Shown: piece after piece, positions 1-12,559 of the stretch
Layout of the letters: every line of letters starts with the position of its first letter
Numbering within the stretch: the stretch's first letter is position 1
From: Zea mays
Lineage: Eukaryota > Streptophyta > Magnoliopsida > Poales > Poaceae
Reading direction: 5' to 3'
DNA length: 64,000 bases
NCBI RefSeq assembly: GCF_902167145.1
Contig: NW_023367201.1
Location: 78,501 to 142,500 of the forward strand
Notes under the pieces: generated by a model
What the model was told of the DNA's origin: nothing
Seen by the model: the letters and a program-made list of their open reading frames with translations, nothing else
Database searches by the model: none
Program-made: the position numbers and the translations under genes

Positions 1-3000
1 CATGGCTATTTTCGACAAAAATGGGGGTTGTGTGGCCATTGATCGTCGACCAGACGCTCATACACCTCACCCCACATATGTTTCCTTGTCGTAGATCACA
101 TTCTTGGATTTCTGGTGGAGACCATTTCTTGGTTAAAAATCCGTAGGTCTTAGCCTCTAGTATTATTGAAAATGGTCGCTCATGGCTATTTTCATAAAAA
201 ATGGGGGCTGTGTGGCCATTGATCATCGACCAGAGGCTCATACACCTCACCCCACATATGTTTCCTTGCCATAGATTACATTCTTGGATTTCTGGTGGAA
301 ACCATTTCTTGGTTAAAAACTCGTACGTGTTAGCCTTCGGTATTATTGAAAATGGTCATTCATGGCTATTTTCGACAAAAATGGGGGTTGTGTGGCCATT
401 GATCATCGACCAGAGGCTCGTACACCTCACCCCACATATGTTTCCTTGCCATAGATCACATTCTTGGATTTCTGGTGGAGACCATTTCTTGGTCAAAAAT
501 CCGTACGTGTTAGCCTTTGGTATTTTTGAAAATGGTCATTCATGGCTATTTTCGACAAAAATGGAGGTTGTGTGGCCATTGATCATCGACTAGAGGCTCA
601 TACACCTCACCCCACATATGTTTCCTTGCCATAGATCACATTCTTGGATTTCTGGTGGAGACCATTTCTTGGTCAAAAATCTGTAGGTGTTAGCCTTCGG
701 TATTATTGAAAATGGTCGTTCATGGCTATTTTCGACAAAAATGGGGGTTGTGTGGCCATTGATCATCGACCAGACGCTCATACACCTCACCCCACATGTG
801 TTTCCTTGCCATAGATCACATTCTTGGATTTCTGGTGGAGACCTTTTCTTGGTCCAAAATCCGTAGGTGTTAGCCTCTAGTATTATTGAAAATGGTCGCT
901 CATGGCTATTTTCAAGGTCGCTCATGGCTATTTTCATAAAAAATGGGGGTTGTGTGGCCATTTATCATCGACTAGAGGCTCATACACCTCACCCCACATA
1001 TGTTTCCTTGCCATAGATTACATTCTTGGATTTCTGGTGGAAACCATTTCTTGGTTAAAAACTCGTACGTGTTAGCCTTCGGTATTATTGAAAATGGTCA
1101 TTCATGGCTATTTTCGGCAAAATGGGGGTTGTGTGGCCATTGATCGTCGACCAGAGGCTCATACACCTCACCCCACATATGTTTCCTTGTCGTAGATCAC
1201 ATTCTTGGATTTCTGGTGGAGACCATTTCTTGGTCAAAAATCCGTAGGTGTTAGCCTTCGATATTATTGAAAATGGTCATTCATGGCTATTTTCGGCAAA
1301 ATGGGGGTTGTGTGACCATTGATCATCGACCAGAGGCTCATACACCTCACCCCACATATGTTTCCTTGTCGTAGATCACATTCTTGGATTTCTGGTGGAG
1401 ACCATTTCTTGGTCAAAAATCCGTAGGTGTTAGCCTTCGATATTATTGAAAATGGTCGTTCATGGCTATTTTCGACAAAAATGGGGGTTGCGTGGCCAAT
1501 GATCATCGACCAGAGGCTCATACACCTCACCCCACATATGTTTCCTTGCCATAGATCACATTCTTGGATTTCTGGTGGAGACCATTTCTTGGTCAAAAAT
1601 CCGTAGGTGTTAGCCTTCGGTATTATTGAAAATGGTCGTTCATGGCTATTTTCGACAAAAATGGGGGTTGTGTGGCCATTGATCATCGACCAGATGCTCA
1701 TACACCTCACCCCACATATGTTTCCTTGCCATAGATCACATTCTTGGATTTCTGGTGGAGACCATTTCTTGGTCAAAAATCCGTAGGTGTTAGCCTTCGG
1801 TATTATTGAAAATGGTCGTTCATGGCTATTTTCGGCAAAATGGGGGTTGTGTGGCCATTGATCGTCGACCAGAGGCTCATACACCTCACCCCACATATGT
1901 TTCCTTGTCGTAGATCACATTCTTGGATTTCTGGTGGAGACCATTTCTTGGTCAAAAATCCGTAGGTGTTAGCCTTCGATATTATTGAAAATGGTCGTTC
2001 ATGGCTATTTTCGACAAAAATGGGGGTTGTGTGGCCAATGATCATCGACCAGAGGCTCATACACCTCACCCCACATATGTTTCCTTGCCATAGATCACAT
2101 TCTTGGATTTCTGGTGGAGACCATTTCTTGGTCAAAAATCCGTAGGTGTTAGCCTTCGGTATTATTGAAAATGGTCGTTCATGGCTATTTTCGACAAAAA
2201 TGGGGGTTGTGTGGCCATTGATCATCGACCAGACGCTCATACACCTCACCCCACATATGTTTCCTTGCCATAGATCACATTCTTGGATTTCTGGTGGAGA
2301 CCATTTCTTGGTCTAAAATCCGTAGGTGTTAGCCTCTAGTATTATTGAAAATGGTCGCTCATGGCTATTTTCAAGGTCGCTCATGGCTATTTTCATAAAA
2401 AATGGGGGTTGTGTGGCCATTTATCATCGACTATAGGCTCATAAACCTCACCCCACATATGTTTCCTTGCCATAGATCACATTCTTGGATTTCTGGTGGA
2501 GACCATTTCTTGGTCAAAAATCCGTAGGTGTTAGCCTTCGGTATTATTGTAAATGATCGTTCATGGCTATTTTCGACAAAAATGGGGGTTGTGTGGCCAT
2601 TGATCATCGACCAGAGGCTCGTCCACCTCACCCCCCATATGTTTCCTTGCAATAGATCACATTCTAGGATTTCTGGTGGAGACCATTTCTTGGTCTAAAA
2701 TCCGTAGGTGTCAGCCTCTAGTATTATTGAAAATGGTCGCTCATGGCTATTTTCAAGGTTGCTCATGGCTATTTTCATAAAAAATGGGGGTTGTGTGGCC
2801 ATTTATCATCGACTAGAGGCTCATAGACCTCACCCCACATATGTTTCCTTGCCATAGATTACATTCTTGGATTTCTGGTGGAAACCATTTCTTGGTTAAA
2901 AACTCGTACGTGTTAGCCTTCGGTATTATTGAAAATGGTCATTCATGGCTATTTTCGGCAAAATGGGGGTTGTGTGGCCATTGATCGTCGACCAGAGGCT

Positions 3001-5174
3001 CATACACCTCACCCCACATATGTTTCCTTGTCGTAGATCACATTCTTGGATTTCTGGTGGAGACCATTTCTTGGTCAAAAATCCATAGGTGTTAGCCTTC
3101 GGTATTATTAAAAATGGTCGTTCATGGCTATTTTCGACAAAATGGGGGTTGTGTGGCAATTGATCATCGACCAGAGGCTCATACACCTCACCCCACATAT
3201 GTTTCCTTGCCATAGATCACATTCTTGGATTTCTGGTGGAGACCATTTCTTGGTCAAAAATCCGTACGTGTTAGCCTTTGGTATTTTTGAAAATGGTCAT
3301 TCATGGCTATTTTCGACAAAAATGGGGGTTGTGTGGCCATTGATCATCGACTAGAGGCTCATACACCTCACCCCACATATGTTTCCTTGCCATAGATCAC
3401 ATTCTTGGATTTCTGGTGGAGACCATTTCTTGGTCAAAAATCCGTAGGTGTTAGCCTTCGGTATTATTGTAAATGGTCATTCATGGCTATTTTCGACAAA
3501 AATGGGGGTTGTGTGGCCATTGATCATCGACCAGAGGCTCATACACCTCACCCCACATATGTTTCCTTGCCATAGATCACATTCTTGGATTTCTGGTGGA
3601 GACCATTTCTTGGTCAAAAATCCGTAGGTCTTAGCCTCTAGTATTATTGAAAATGGTCTCTCATGGCTATTTTCATAAAAATTGGGGGTTGTGTGGCCAT
3701 TGATCATCGACCAGAGGCTCGTACACCTCACCCCACATATGTTTCCTTGCCATAGATCACATTCTTGGATTTCTGGTGGAGACCATTTCTTGGTCAAAAA
3801 TCCGTAGGTGTTAGCCTTCGATATTATTGAAAATGGTCGTTCATGGCTATTTTCGACAAAAATGGGGGTTGTGTGGCCATTGATCATCGACCAGAGGCTC
3901 ATACACCTCACCCCACATATGTTTCCTTGCCATAGATCACATTCTTGGATTTCTGGTGGGGACCATTTCTTGGTCAAAAATCCGTAGGTCTTAGCCTCTA
4001 ATATTATTGAAAATGGTCGCTCATGGCTATTTTCATAAAAAAATGGGGGTTGTGTGGCCATTTATCATCGACTAGAGGCTCATAAATCTCACCCCACATA
4101 TGTTTCCTTGCCATAGATCACATTCTTGGATTTCTGGTGGAGACCATTTCTTGGTCAAAAATCCGTAGGTGTTAGCCTTCGGTATTATTGAAAATGGTCG
4201 TTCATGGCTATTTTCGACAAAAATGGGGGTTGTGTGGCCATTGATCATCGACCAGACGCTCATACACCTCACCCCACATATGTTTCCTTGCCATAGATCA
4301 CATTCTTGGATTTCTGGTGGAGACCATTTCTTGGTCTAAAATCCGTAGGTGTTAGCCTCTAGTATTATTGAAAATGGTCGCTCATGGCTATTTTCAAGGT
4401 CGCTCATGGCTATTTTCATAAAAATGGGGGTTGTGTGGCCATTTATCATCGACTAGAGGCTCATAAACCTCACCCCACATATGTTTCCTTGCCATAGATT
4501 ACATTCTTGGATTTCTGGTGGAAACCATTTCTTGGTTAAAAACTCGTACGTGTTAGCCTTCGGTATTATTGAAAATGGTCATTCATGGCTATTTTCGGCA
4601 AAATGGGGGTTGTGTGGCCATTGATCGTCGACCAGAGGCTCATACACCTCACCCCACATATGTTTCCTTGTCGTAGATCACATTCTTGGATTTCTGGTGG
4701 AGACCATTTCTTGGTCAAAAATCCGTAGGTGTTAGCCTTCGATATTATTGAAAATGGTCGTTCATGGCTATTTTCGACAAAAATGGGGGTTGTGTGGCCA
4801 TTGATCATCGACCATAGGCTCATACACGTCACCCCACATATGTTTCCTTGCCATAGATCACATTCTTGGATTTCTGGTGGAGACCATTTCTTGGTCAAAA
4901 ATCTGTAGGTGTTAGCCTTCGGTATTATTGTAAATGGTCATTCATGGCTATTTTCGACAAAAATGGGGGTTGTGTGGCCATTGATCATCGACGAGAGGCT
5001 CATACACCTCACCCCACATATGTTTCCTTGCCATAGATCACATTCTTGGATTTCTGGTGGAGACCATTTCTTGGTCAAAAATCCGTAGGTCTTAGCCTCT
5101 AGTATTATTGAAAATGGTCGCTCATGGCTATTTTCATAAAAAATGGAGGTTGTGTGGCCATTGATCATCGACCA
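1..5174 (-). repeat. knob180 satellite array, block A (reverse orientation)
   Basis: About 28 tandem units of ~180 bp, read here on the complementary strand (catggctattttcgacaaaa, then atgggggttgtgtggccatt). The unit matches the maize heterochromatic knob 180-bp repeat as I remember it. Units differ by scattered substitutions, by an A-run of 5-7 before the ATGGGGG core, and by a ~22-bp internal duplication in some units (near 898-940, 2357-2395, 2740-2778 and 4378-4420). A three-unit block repeats with an offset of about 539 bp near 1441-1980 and 1981-2520, sharing the rare variant ggccaatgatc. Knob180 arrays form late-replicating heterochromatin and can act as neocentromeres with abnormal chromosome 10; that is family knowledge and not visible here. 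I see no genes in this block. Confidence 0.95.
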
Positions 5175-5185
5175 AGCCATGAACG
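5165..5185. other. Satellite orientation switch 1 (inverted junction)
   Basis: The reverse-oriented unit breaks off at ...atcatcgacca (5174), and forward-oriented sequence begins with agccatgaacgacc (5175). In an intact reverse unit, cgacca continues into gaggctcata; in a forward unit, agccatgaacg is preceded by gaaaat. The join is therefore direct, with at most one shared base and no filler. It marks the left edge of a ~41-kb forward block. Confidence 0.9.
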
Positions 5186-5346
5186 ACCATTTTCAAAAAT
5201 ACCAAAGGCTAACACGTACGGATTTTTGACCAAGAAATGGTCTCCACCAGAAATCCAAGAATGTGATCTATGGCAAGGAAACATATGTGGGGTGAGGTTT
5301 ATGAACCTCTAATCGATGAAAATGGCCACACAACCCCCATTTTTTA

Positions 5347-5390
5347 TGAAAATAGCCATGAGCGACCTTGAAAATAGCCATGAGCGACCA
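5347..5390 (+). repeat. 22-bp internal duplication that marks one monomer class (first forward copy)
   Basis: The segment gaaaatagccatgagcgacc occurs twice in direct succession, joined by tt, making the unit ~21 bp longer than 180 bp. I count about 40 such marked units across the window, for example near 6990, 8450, 9190, 10110, 11040, 13050, 18175, 22930, 28600, 28985, 42970 and 43365 on the forward strand, and 48830, 49750, 51925, 58450, 59370 and 63215 on the reverse. Neighbouring marks are often ~920 bp apart (five units plus the insertion), so this unit works as a phase marker for the higher-order repeat. Confidence 0.85.
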
Positions 5391-8300
5391 TTTTCAATAA
5401 TACTAGAGGCTAACACCTACGGATTTTAGACCAAGAAATGGTCTCCACCAGAAATCCAAGAATGTGATCTATGGCAAGGAAACATATGTGGGGTGAGGTG
5501 TATGAGCGTCTGGTCGATGATCAATGGCCACACAACCCCCATTTTTGTCGAAAATAGCCATGAACGACCATTTTCAATAATACCGAAGGCTAACACCTAC
5601 AGATTTTTGACCAAGAAATGGTCTCCACCAGAAATCCAAGAATGTGATCTATGGCGAGGAAACATATGTGGGGTGAGGTGTATGAGCCTCTGGTCGATGA
5701 TCAATGGCCACACAACCCCCATTTTTGTCGAAAATAGCCATGAACGACCATTTTCAATAATATCGAAGGCTAACACCTACGGATTTTTGACCAAGAAATG
5801 GTCTCCACCAAAAATCCAAGAATGTGATCTACGACAAGGAAACATATGTGGGGTGAGGTGTATGAGCCTCTAGTCGACGATCAATGGCCACAGAACCCCC
5901 ATTTTGCCGAAAATAGCCATGAGCGACCATTTTCAATAATATTAGAGGCTAAGACCTACGGATTTTTGACCAAGAAATGGTCTCCACCAGAAATCCAAGA
6001 ATGTGATCTATGGCGAGGAAACATATGTGGGGTGAGGTGTATGAGCCTCTGGTCGATGATCAATGGCCACACAACCCCCATTTTTGTCGAAAATAGCCAT
6101 GAACGACCATTTTCAATAATACCGAAGGCTAACACCTACGGATTTTTGACCAAGAAATGGTCTCCACCAGAAATCCAAGAATGTGATCTATGGCAAGGAA
6201 ACATATGTGGGGTGAGGTGTACGAGCCTCTGGTCGATGATCAATGGCCACAGAACCCCCATTTTGCCGAAAATAGCCATGAACGACCATTTTCAATAATA
6301 CCGAAGGCTAACACCTACGGATTTTTGACCAAGAAATGGTCTCCACCAGAAATCCAAGAATGTGATCTATGGCAAGGAAACATATGTGGGGTGAGGTGTA
6401 CGAGCCTCTGGTCGATGATCAATGGCCACAGAACCCCCATTTTGCCGAAAATAGCCATGAACGACCATTTTCAATAATACCGAAGGCTAACACGTACGAG
6501 TTTTTGACCAAGAAATGGTCTCCACCAGAAATCCAAGAATGTGATCTATGGCAAGGAAACATATGTGGGGTGAGGTGTATGAGCCTCTGGTCGATGATCA
6601 ATGGCCACACAACCCCCATTTTTGTCGAAAATAGCCATGAACGACCATTTTCAATAATATCGAAGGCTAACACCTACAGTTTTTTGACCAAGAAATGGTC
6701 TCCACCAGAAATCCAAGAATGTGATCTATGACAAGGAAACATATGTGGGGTGAGGTGTATGAGCCTCTGGTCGATGATCAATGGCCACACAACCCCCATT
6801 TTGCCGAAAATAGCCATGAATGACCATTTTCAATAATACCGAAGGCTAACACGTACGCGTTTTTAACCAAGAAATGGTTTCCACCAGAAATCCAAGAATG
6901 TAATCTATGCCAAGGAAACATATGTGGGGTGAGGTTTATGAGCCTCTAGTCGATGATAAATGGCCACACAACCCCCATTTTTTATGAAAATAGCCATGAG
7001 CGACCTTGAAAATAGCCATGAGCGACCATTTTCAATAATACTAGAGGCTAACACCTACGGATTTTAGACCAAGAAATGGTCTCCACCAGAAATCCAAGAA
7101 TGTGATCTATGGCAAGGAAACAAATGTGGGGTGAGGTGTATGAGCGTCTGGTCGATGATCAATGGCCACACAACCCCCATTTTTGTCGAAAATAGCCATG
7201 AACGACCATTTTCAATAATACCGAAGGCTAACACCTACGGATTTTTGACCAAGAAATGGTCTCCACCAGAAATCCAAGCATGTGATCTATGGCAAGGAAA
7301 CATATGTGGGGTGAGGTGTATGAGCCTCTAGTCGATGATCAATGGCCACACAACCCCCATTTTTGTCGAAAATAGCCATGAATGACCATTTTCAAAAATA
7401 CCAAAGGCTAACACGTATGGATTTTTGACCAAGAAATGGTCTCCACCAGGAATCCAAGAATGTGATCTATGGCAAGGAAACATATGTGGGGTGAGGTGTA
7501 TGATCCTCTGGTCGATGATCAATGGCCACACAACCCCCATTTTGCCGAAAATAGCCATGAACGACCATTTTCAATAATACCGAAGGCTAACACGTACGAG
7601 TTTTTAACCAAGAAATGGTCTCCACCAGAAATCCAAGAATGTGATCTATGGCAAGGAAACATATGTGGGCTGAGGTTTATGAGCCTCTAGGTGATGATAA
7701 ATGGCCACACAACCCCCATTTTTTATGAAAATAGCCATGAGCGACCATTTTCAATAATACTAGAGGCTAAGACCTACGGATTTTAGACCAAGAAATGGTC
7801 TCCACCAGAAATCCAAGAATATGATCTATGGCAAGGAAACATATGTGGGGTGAGGTGTATGAGCATCTGGTCGATGATCAATGACCACACACCCCCATTT
7901 TTGTCGAAAATAGCCATGAACGACCATTTTCAATAATACCGAAGGCTAACACCTACGGATTTTTGACCAAGAAATGGTCTCCACCAGAAATCCAAGAATG
8001 TGATCTATGGCAAGGAAACATATGTGGGGTGAGGTGTATGAGCCTCTAGTCGATGATCAATGGCCACACAACCCCCATTTTTGTCGAAAATAGCCATGAA
8101 CGACCATTTTCAATAATACCGAAGGCTAACACCTACGGATTTTTGACCAAGAAATGGTCTCCACCAAAAATCCAAGAATGTGATCTATGGCAAGGAAACA
8201 TATGTGGGGTTAGGTGTATGAGCCTCTGGTCGATGATCAATGGCCACACAACCCCCATTTTGCCGAAAATAGCCATGAATGACCATTTTCAATAATACCG

Positions 8301-8606
8301 AAGGCTAACACGTACGAGTTTTTAACCAAGAAATGGTTTCCACCAGAAATCCAAGAATGTAATCTATGGCAAGGAAACATATGTGGGGTGAGGTTTATGA
8401 GCCTCTAGTCGATGATAAATGGCCACACAACCCCCATTTTTTATGAAAATAGCCATGAGCGACCTTGAAAATAGCCATGAGCGACCATTTTCAATAATAC
8501 TAGAGGCTAACACCTACGGATTTTAGACCAAGAAATGGTCTCCACCAGAAATCCAAGAATGTGATCTATGGCAAGGAAACATATGTGGGGTGAGGTGTAT
8601 GAGCGT

Positions 8607-11600
8607 CTGGTCGATGATCAATGGCCACACAACCCCCATTTTTGTCGAAAATAGCCATGAATGACCATTTTCAATAATACCGAAGGCTAACACCTACGGA
8701 TTTTTGACCAAGAAATGTCTGCACCAGAAATCCAAGAATGTGATCTATGGCAAGGAAACATATGTGGGGTGAGGTGTATGAGCCTCTAGTCGATGATCAA
8801 TGGCCACACAACCCCCATTTTTGTCGAAAATAGCCATGAATGACCATTTTCAAAAATACCAAAGGCTAACACGTACGGATTTTTAACCAAGAAATGGTCT
8901 CCACCAGAAATCCAAGAATGTGATCTATGGCAAGGAAACATATGTGGGGTGAGGTGTACGAGCCTCTGGTTGATGATCAATGGCCACACAACCCCCATTT
9001 TGCCGAAAATAGCCATGAATGACCATTTTCAATAATACCGAAGGCTAACACGTACGAGTTTTTAACCAAGAAATAGTTTCCACCAGAAATCCAAGAATGT
9101 AATCTATGGCAAGGAAACATATGTGGGGTGAGGTTTATGAGCCTCTAGTCGATGATAAATGGCCACACAACCCCCATTTTTTATGAAAATAGCCATGAGC
9201 GACCTTGAAAATAGCCATGAGCGACCATTTTCAATAATACTAGAGGCTAACACCTACGGATTTTAGAACAAGAAATGGTCTCCACCAGAAATCCAAGAAT
9301 GTGATCTATGGCAAGGAAACATATGTGGGGTGAGGTGTAAGAGCGTCTGGTCGATGATCAATGGCCACACAACCCCCATTTTTGTCGAAAATAGCCATGA
9401 ACGACCATTTTCAATAATACCGAAGGCTAACACCTACGGATTTTTGACCAAGAAATGGTCTCCACCAGAAATCCAAGAATGTGATCTATGGCAAGGAAAC
9501 ATATGTGGGGTGAGGTGTATGAGCCTCTGGTCGACGATCAATGGCCACACAACCCTAATTTTTGTCGAAAATAGCCATGAACGACCATTTTCAATGACAC
9601 TGAAGGCTAACACCTACGGATTTTTGACCAAGAAATGGTCTCCACCATAAATCCAAGAATGTGATCTATGGCAAGGAAACATATGTGTAGTGAGGTGTAT
9701 GAGCCTCTGGTCGAAGATCAATGGCCACACAACCCCCATTTTTGTCGAAAATAGCCATGAATGACCATTTTCAAAAATACCAAAGGCTAACACGTACGGA
9801 TTTTTGACCAAGAAATGGTCTCCACCAGAAATCCAAGAATGTGATCTAGGGCAAGGAAACATATGTGGGGTGAGGTGTACGAGCCTCTGGTCGATAATGA
9901 ATGGTCACACAACCCCCATTTTGCCGAAAATAGCCATGAACGACCATTTTCAATAATACCGAAGGCTAACACGTACGAGTTTTTAACCAAGAAATGGTCT
10001 CCACCAAAAATCCAAGAATGTGATCTATGGCAAGGAAACATATGTGGGGCGAGGTTTATGAGCCTCTAGTTGATGATAAATGGCCACAAACCCCCATTTT
10101 TTATGAAAATAGCCATGAGCGACCTTGAAAATAGCCCTGAGTGACCATTTTCAATAATACTAGAGGCTAACACCTATGGATTTTAGACCAAGAAATGGTC
10201 TCCACCAGAAATCCAAGAATGTGATCTATGACAAGGAAACATATGTGGGGTGAGGTGTATGAGCGTCTGGTCGATGATCAATGGCCACACAACCCCCATT
10301 TTTGTCGAAAATAGCCATGAACGACCATTTTCAATAATACCGAAGGCTAACACCTACGGATTTTTGACCAAGAAATGGTCTCCACCAGAAATCCAAGAAT
10401 GTGATCTATGGCAAGGAAACATATGTGGGGTGAGGTGTATGAGCCTCTGGTCGATGATCAATGGCCACACAACCCCCATTTTTGTCGAAAATAGCCATGA
10501 ATGACCATTTTCAATAATACCGAAGGCTAACACCTACGGATTTTTGACCAAGAAATGTCTGCACCAGAAATCCAAGAATGTGATCTATGGCAAGGAAACA
10601 TATGTGGGGTGAGGTGTATGAGCCTCTAGTCGATGATCAATGGCCACACAACCCCCATTTTTGTCGAAAATAGCCATGAATGACCATTTTCAAAAATACC
10701 AAAGGCTAACACGTACGGATTTTTAACCAAGAAATGGTCTCCACCAGAAATCCAAGAATGTGATCTATGGCAAGGAAACATATGTGGGGTGAGGTGTACG
10801 AGCCTCTGGTTGATGATCAATGGCCACACAACCCCCATTTTGCCGAAAATAGCCATGAATGACCATTTTCAATAATACCGAAGGCTAACACGTACGAGTT
10901 TTTAACCAAGAAATGGTTTCCACCAGAAATCCAAGAATGTAATCTATGGCAAGGAAACATATGTGGGGTGAGGTTTATGAGCCTCTAGTCGATGATAAAT
11001 GGCCACACAACCCCCATTTTTTATGAAAATAGCCATGAGCGACCTTGAAAATAGCCATGAGCGACCATTTTCAATAATACTAGAGGCTAACACCTACGGA
11101 TTTTAGAACAAGAAATGGTCTCCACCAGAAATCCAAGAATGTGATCTATGGCAAGGAAACATATGTGGGGTGAGGTGTAAGAGCGTCTGGTCGATGATCA
11201 ATGGCCACACAACCCCCATTTTTGTCGAAAATAGCCATGAACGACCATTTTCAATAATACCGAAGGCTAACACCTACGGATTTTTGACCAAGAAATGGTC
11301 TCCACCAGAAATCCAAGAATGTGATCTATGGCAAGGAAACATATGTGGGGTGAGGTGTATGAGCCTCTGGTCGACGATCAATGGCCACACAACCCTAATT
11401 TTTGTCGAAAATAGCCATGAACGACCATTTTCAATGACACTGAAGGCTAACACCTACGGATTTTTGACCAAGAAATGGTCTCCACCATAAATCCAAGAAT
11501 GTGATCTATGGCAAGGAAACATATGTGTAGTGAGGTGTATGAGCCTCTGGTCGAAGATCAATGGCCACACAACCCCCATTTTTGTCGAAAATAGCCATGA

Positions 11601-12340
11601 ATGACCATTTTCAAAAATACCAAAGGCTAACACGTACGGATTTTTGACCAAGAAATGGTCTCCACCAGAAATCCAAGAATGTGATCTAGGGCAAGGAAAC
11701 ATATGTGGGGTGAGGTGTACGAGCCTCTGGTCGATAATGAATGGTCACACAACCCCCATTTTGCCGAAAATAGCCATGAACGACCATTTTCAATAATACC
11801 GAAGGCTAACACGTACGAGTTTTTAACCAAGAAATGGTCTCCACCAAAAATCCAAGAATGTGATCTATGGCAAGGAAACATATGTGGGGCGAGGTTTATG
11901 AGCCTCTAGTTGATGATAAATGGCCACAAACCCCCATTTTTTATGAAAATAGCCATGAGCGACCTTGAAAATAGCCCTGAGTGACCATTTTCAATAATAC
12001 TAGAGGCTAACACCTATGGATTTTAGACCAAGAAATGGTCTCCACCAGAAATCCAAGAATGTGATCTATGACAAGGAAACATATGTGGGGTGAGGTGTAT
12101 GAGCGTCTGGTCGATGATCAATAGCCACACAACCCCCATTTTTGTCGAAAATAGCCATGAACGACCATTTTCAATAATACCGAAGGCTAACACCTACGGA
12201 TTTTTGACCAAGAAATGGTCTCCACCAGAAATCCAAGAATGTGATCTATGGCAAGGAAACATATGTGGGGTGAGGTGTATGAGCCTCTGGTCGATGATCA
12301 ATGGCCACACAACCCCCATTTTTGTCGAAAATAGCCATGA
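8607..12340 (+). repeat. Higher-order tandem duplication, 1840-bp period
   Basis: About 8607-10500 repeats with an offset of 1840 bp at about 10447-12340. Rare private variants recur at exactly that offset: the shortened agaaatgtctgcacc (8711 and 10551), gtgtaagagcgtc (9335 and 11175), gtgatctagggc (9841 and 11681) and tggccacaaaccccc (10081 and 11921). The only difference I noticed is ggcc against agcc at about 10283 and 12123. The period equals ten units plus two ~20-bp marker insertions. Near identity implies a very recent duplication, probably by unequal exchange. Confidence 0.9.
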
Positions 12341-12559
12341 ACGACCATTTTCAATAATACCGAAGGCTAACACCTACGGATTTTTGACCAAGAAATGGTC
12401 TCCACCAGAAATCCAAGAATGTGATCTATGGCAAGGAAACATATGTGGGGTGAGGTGTATGAGCGTCTGGTCGATGATCAATGGCCACACAACCCCCATT
12501 TTTGTCGAAAATAGCCATGAATGACCATTTACAATAATACCGAAGGCTAACACCTACGA

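Noticed and set aside
1264..2249. Long open frames in the knob satellite (for example 210 codons here; also 53914-54729, 271 codons, and 56927-57631, 234 codons)
   Set aside because: They are the 60-codon translation of each ~180-bp unit repeated. They occur on both strands of the same units, end wherever a unit has a point change, and resemble no protein family. Not genes.
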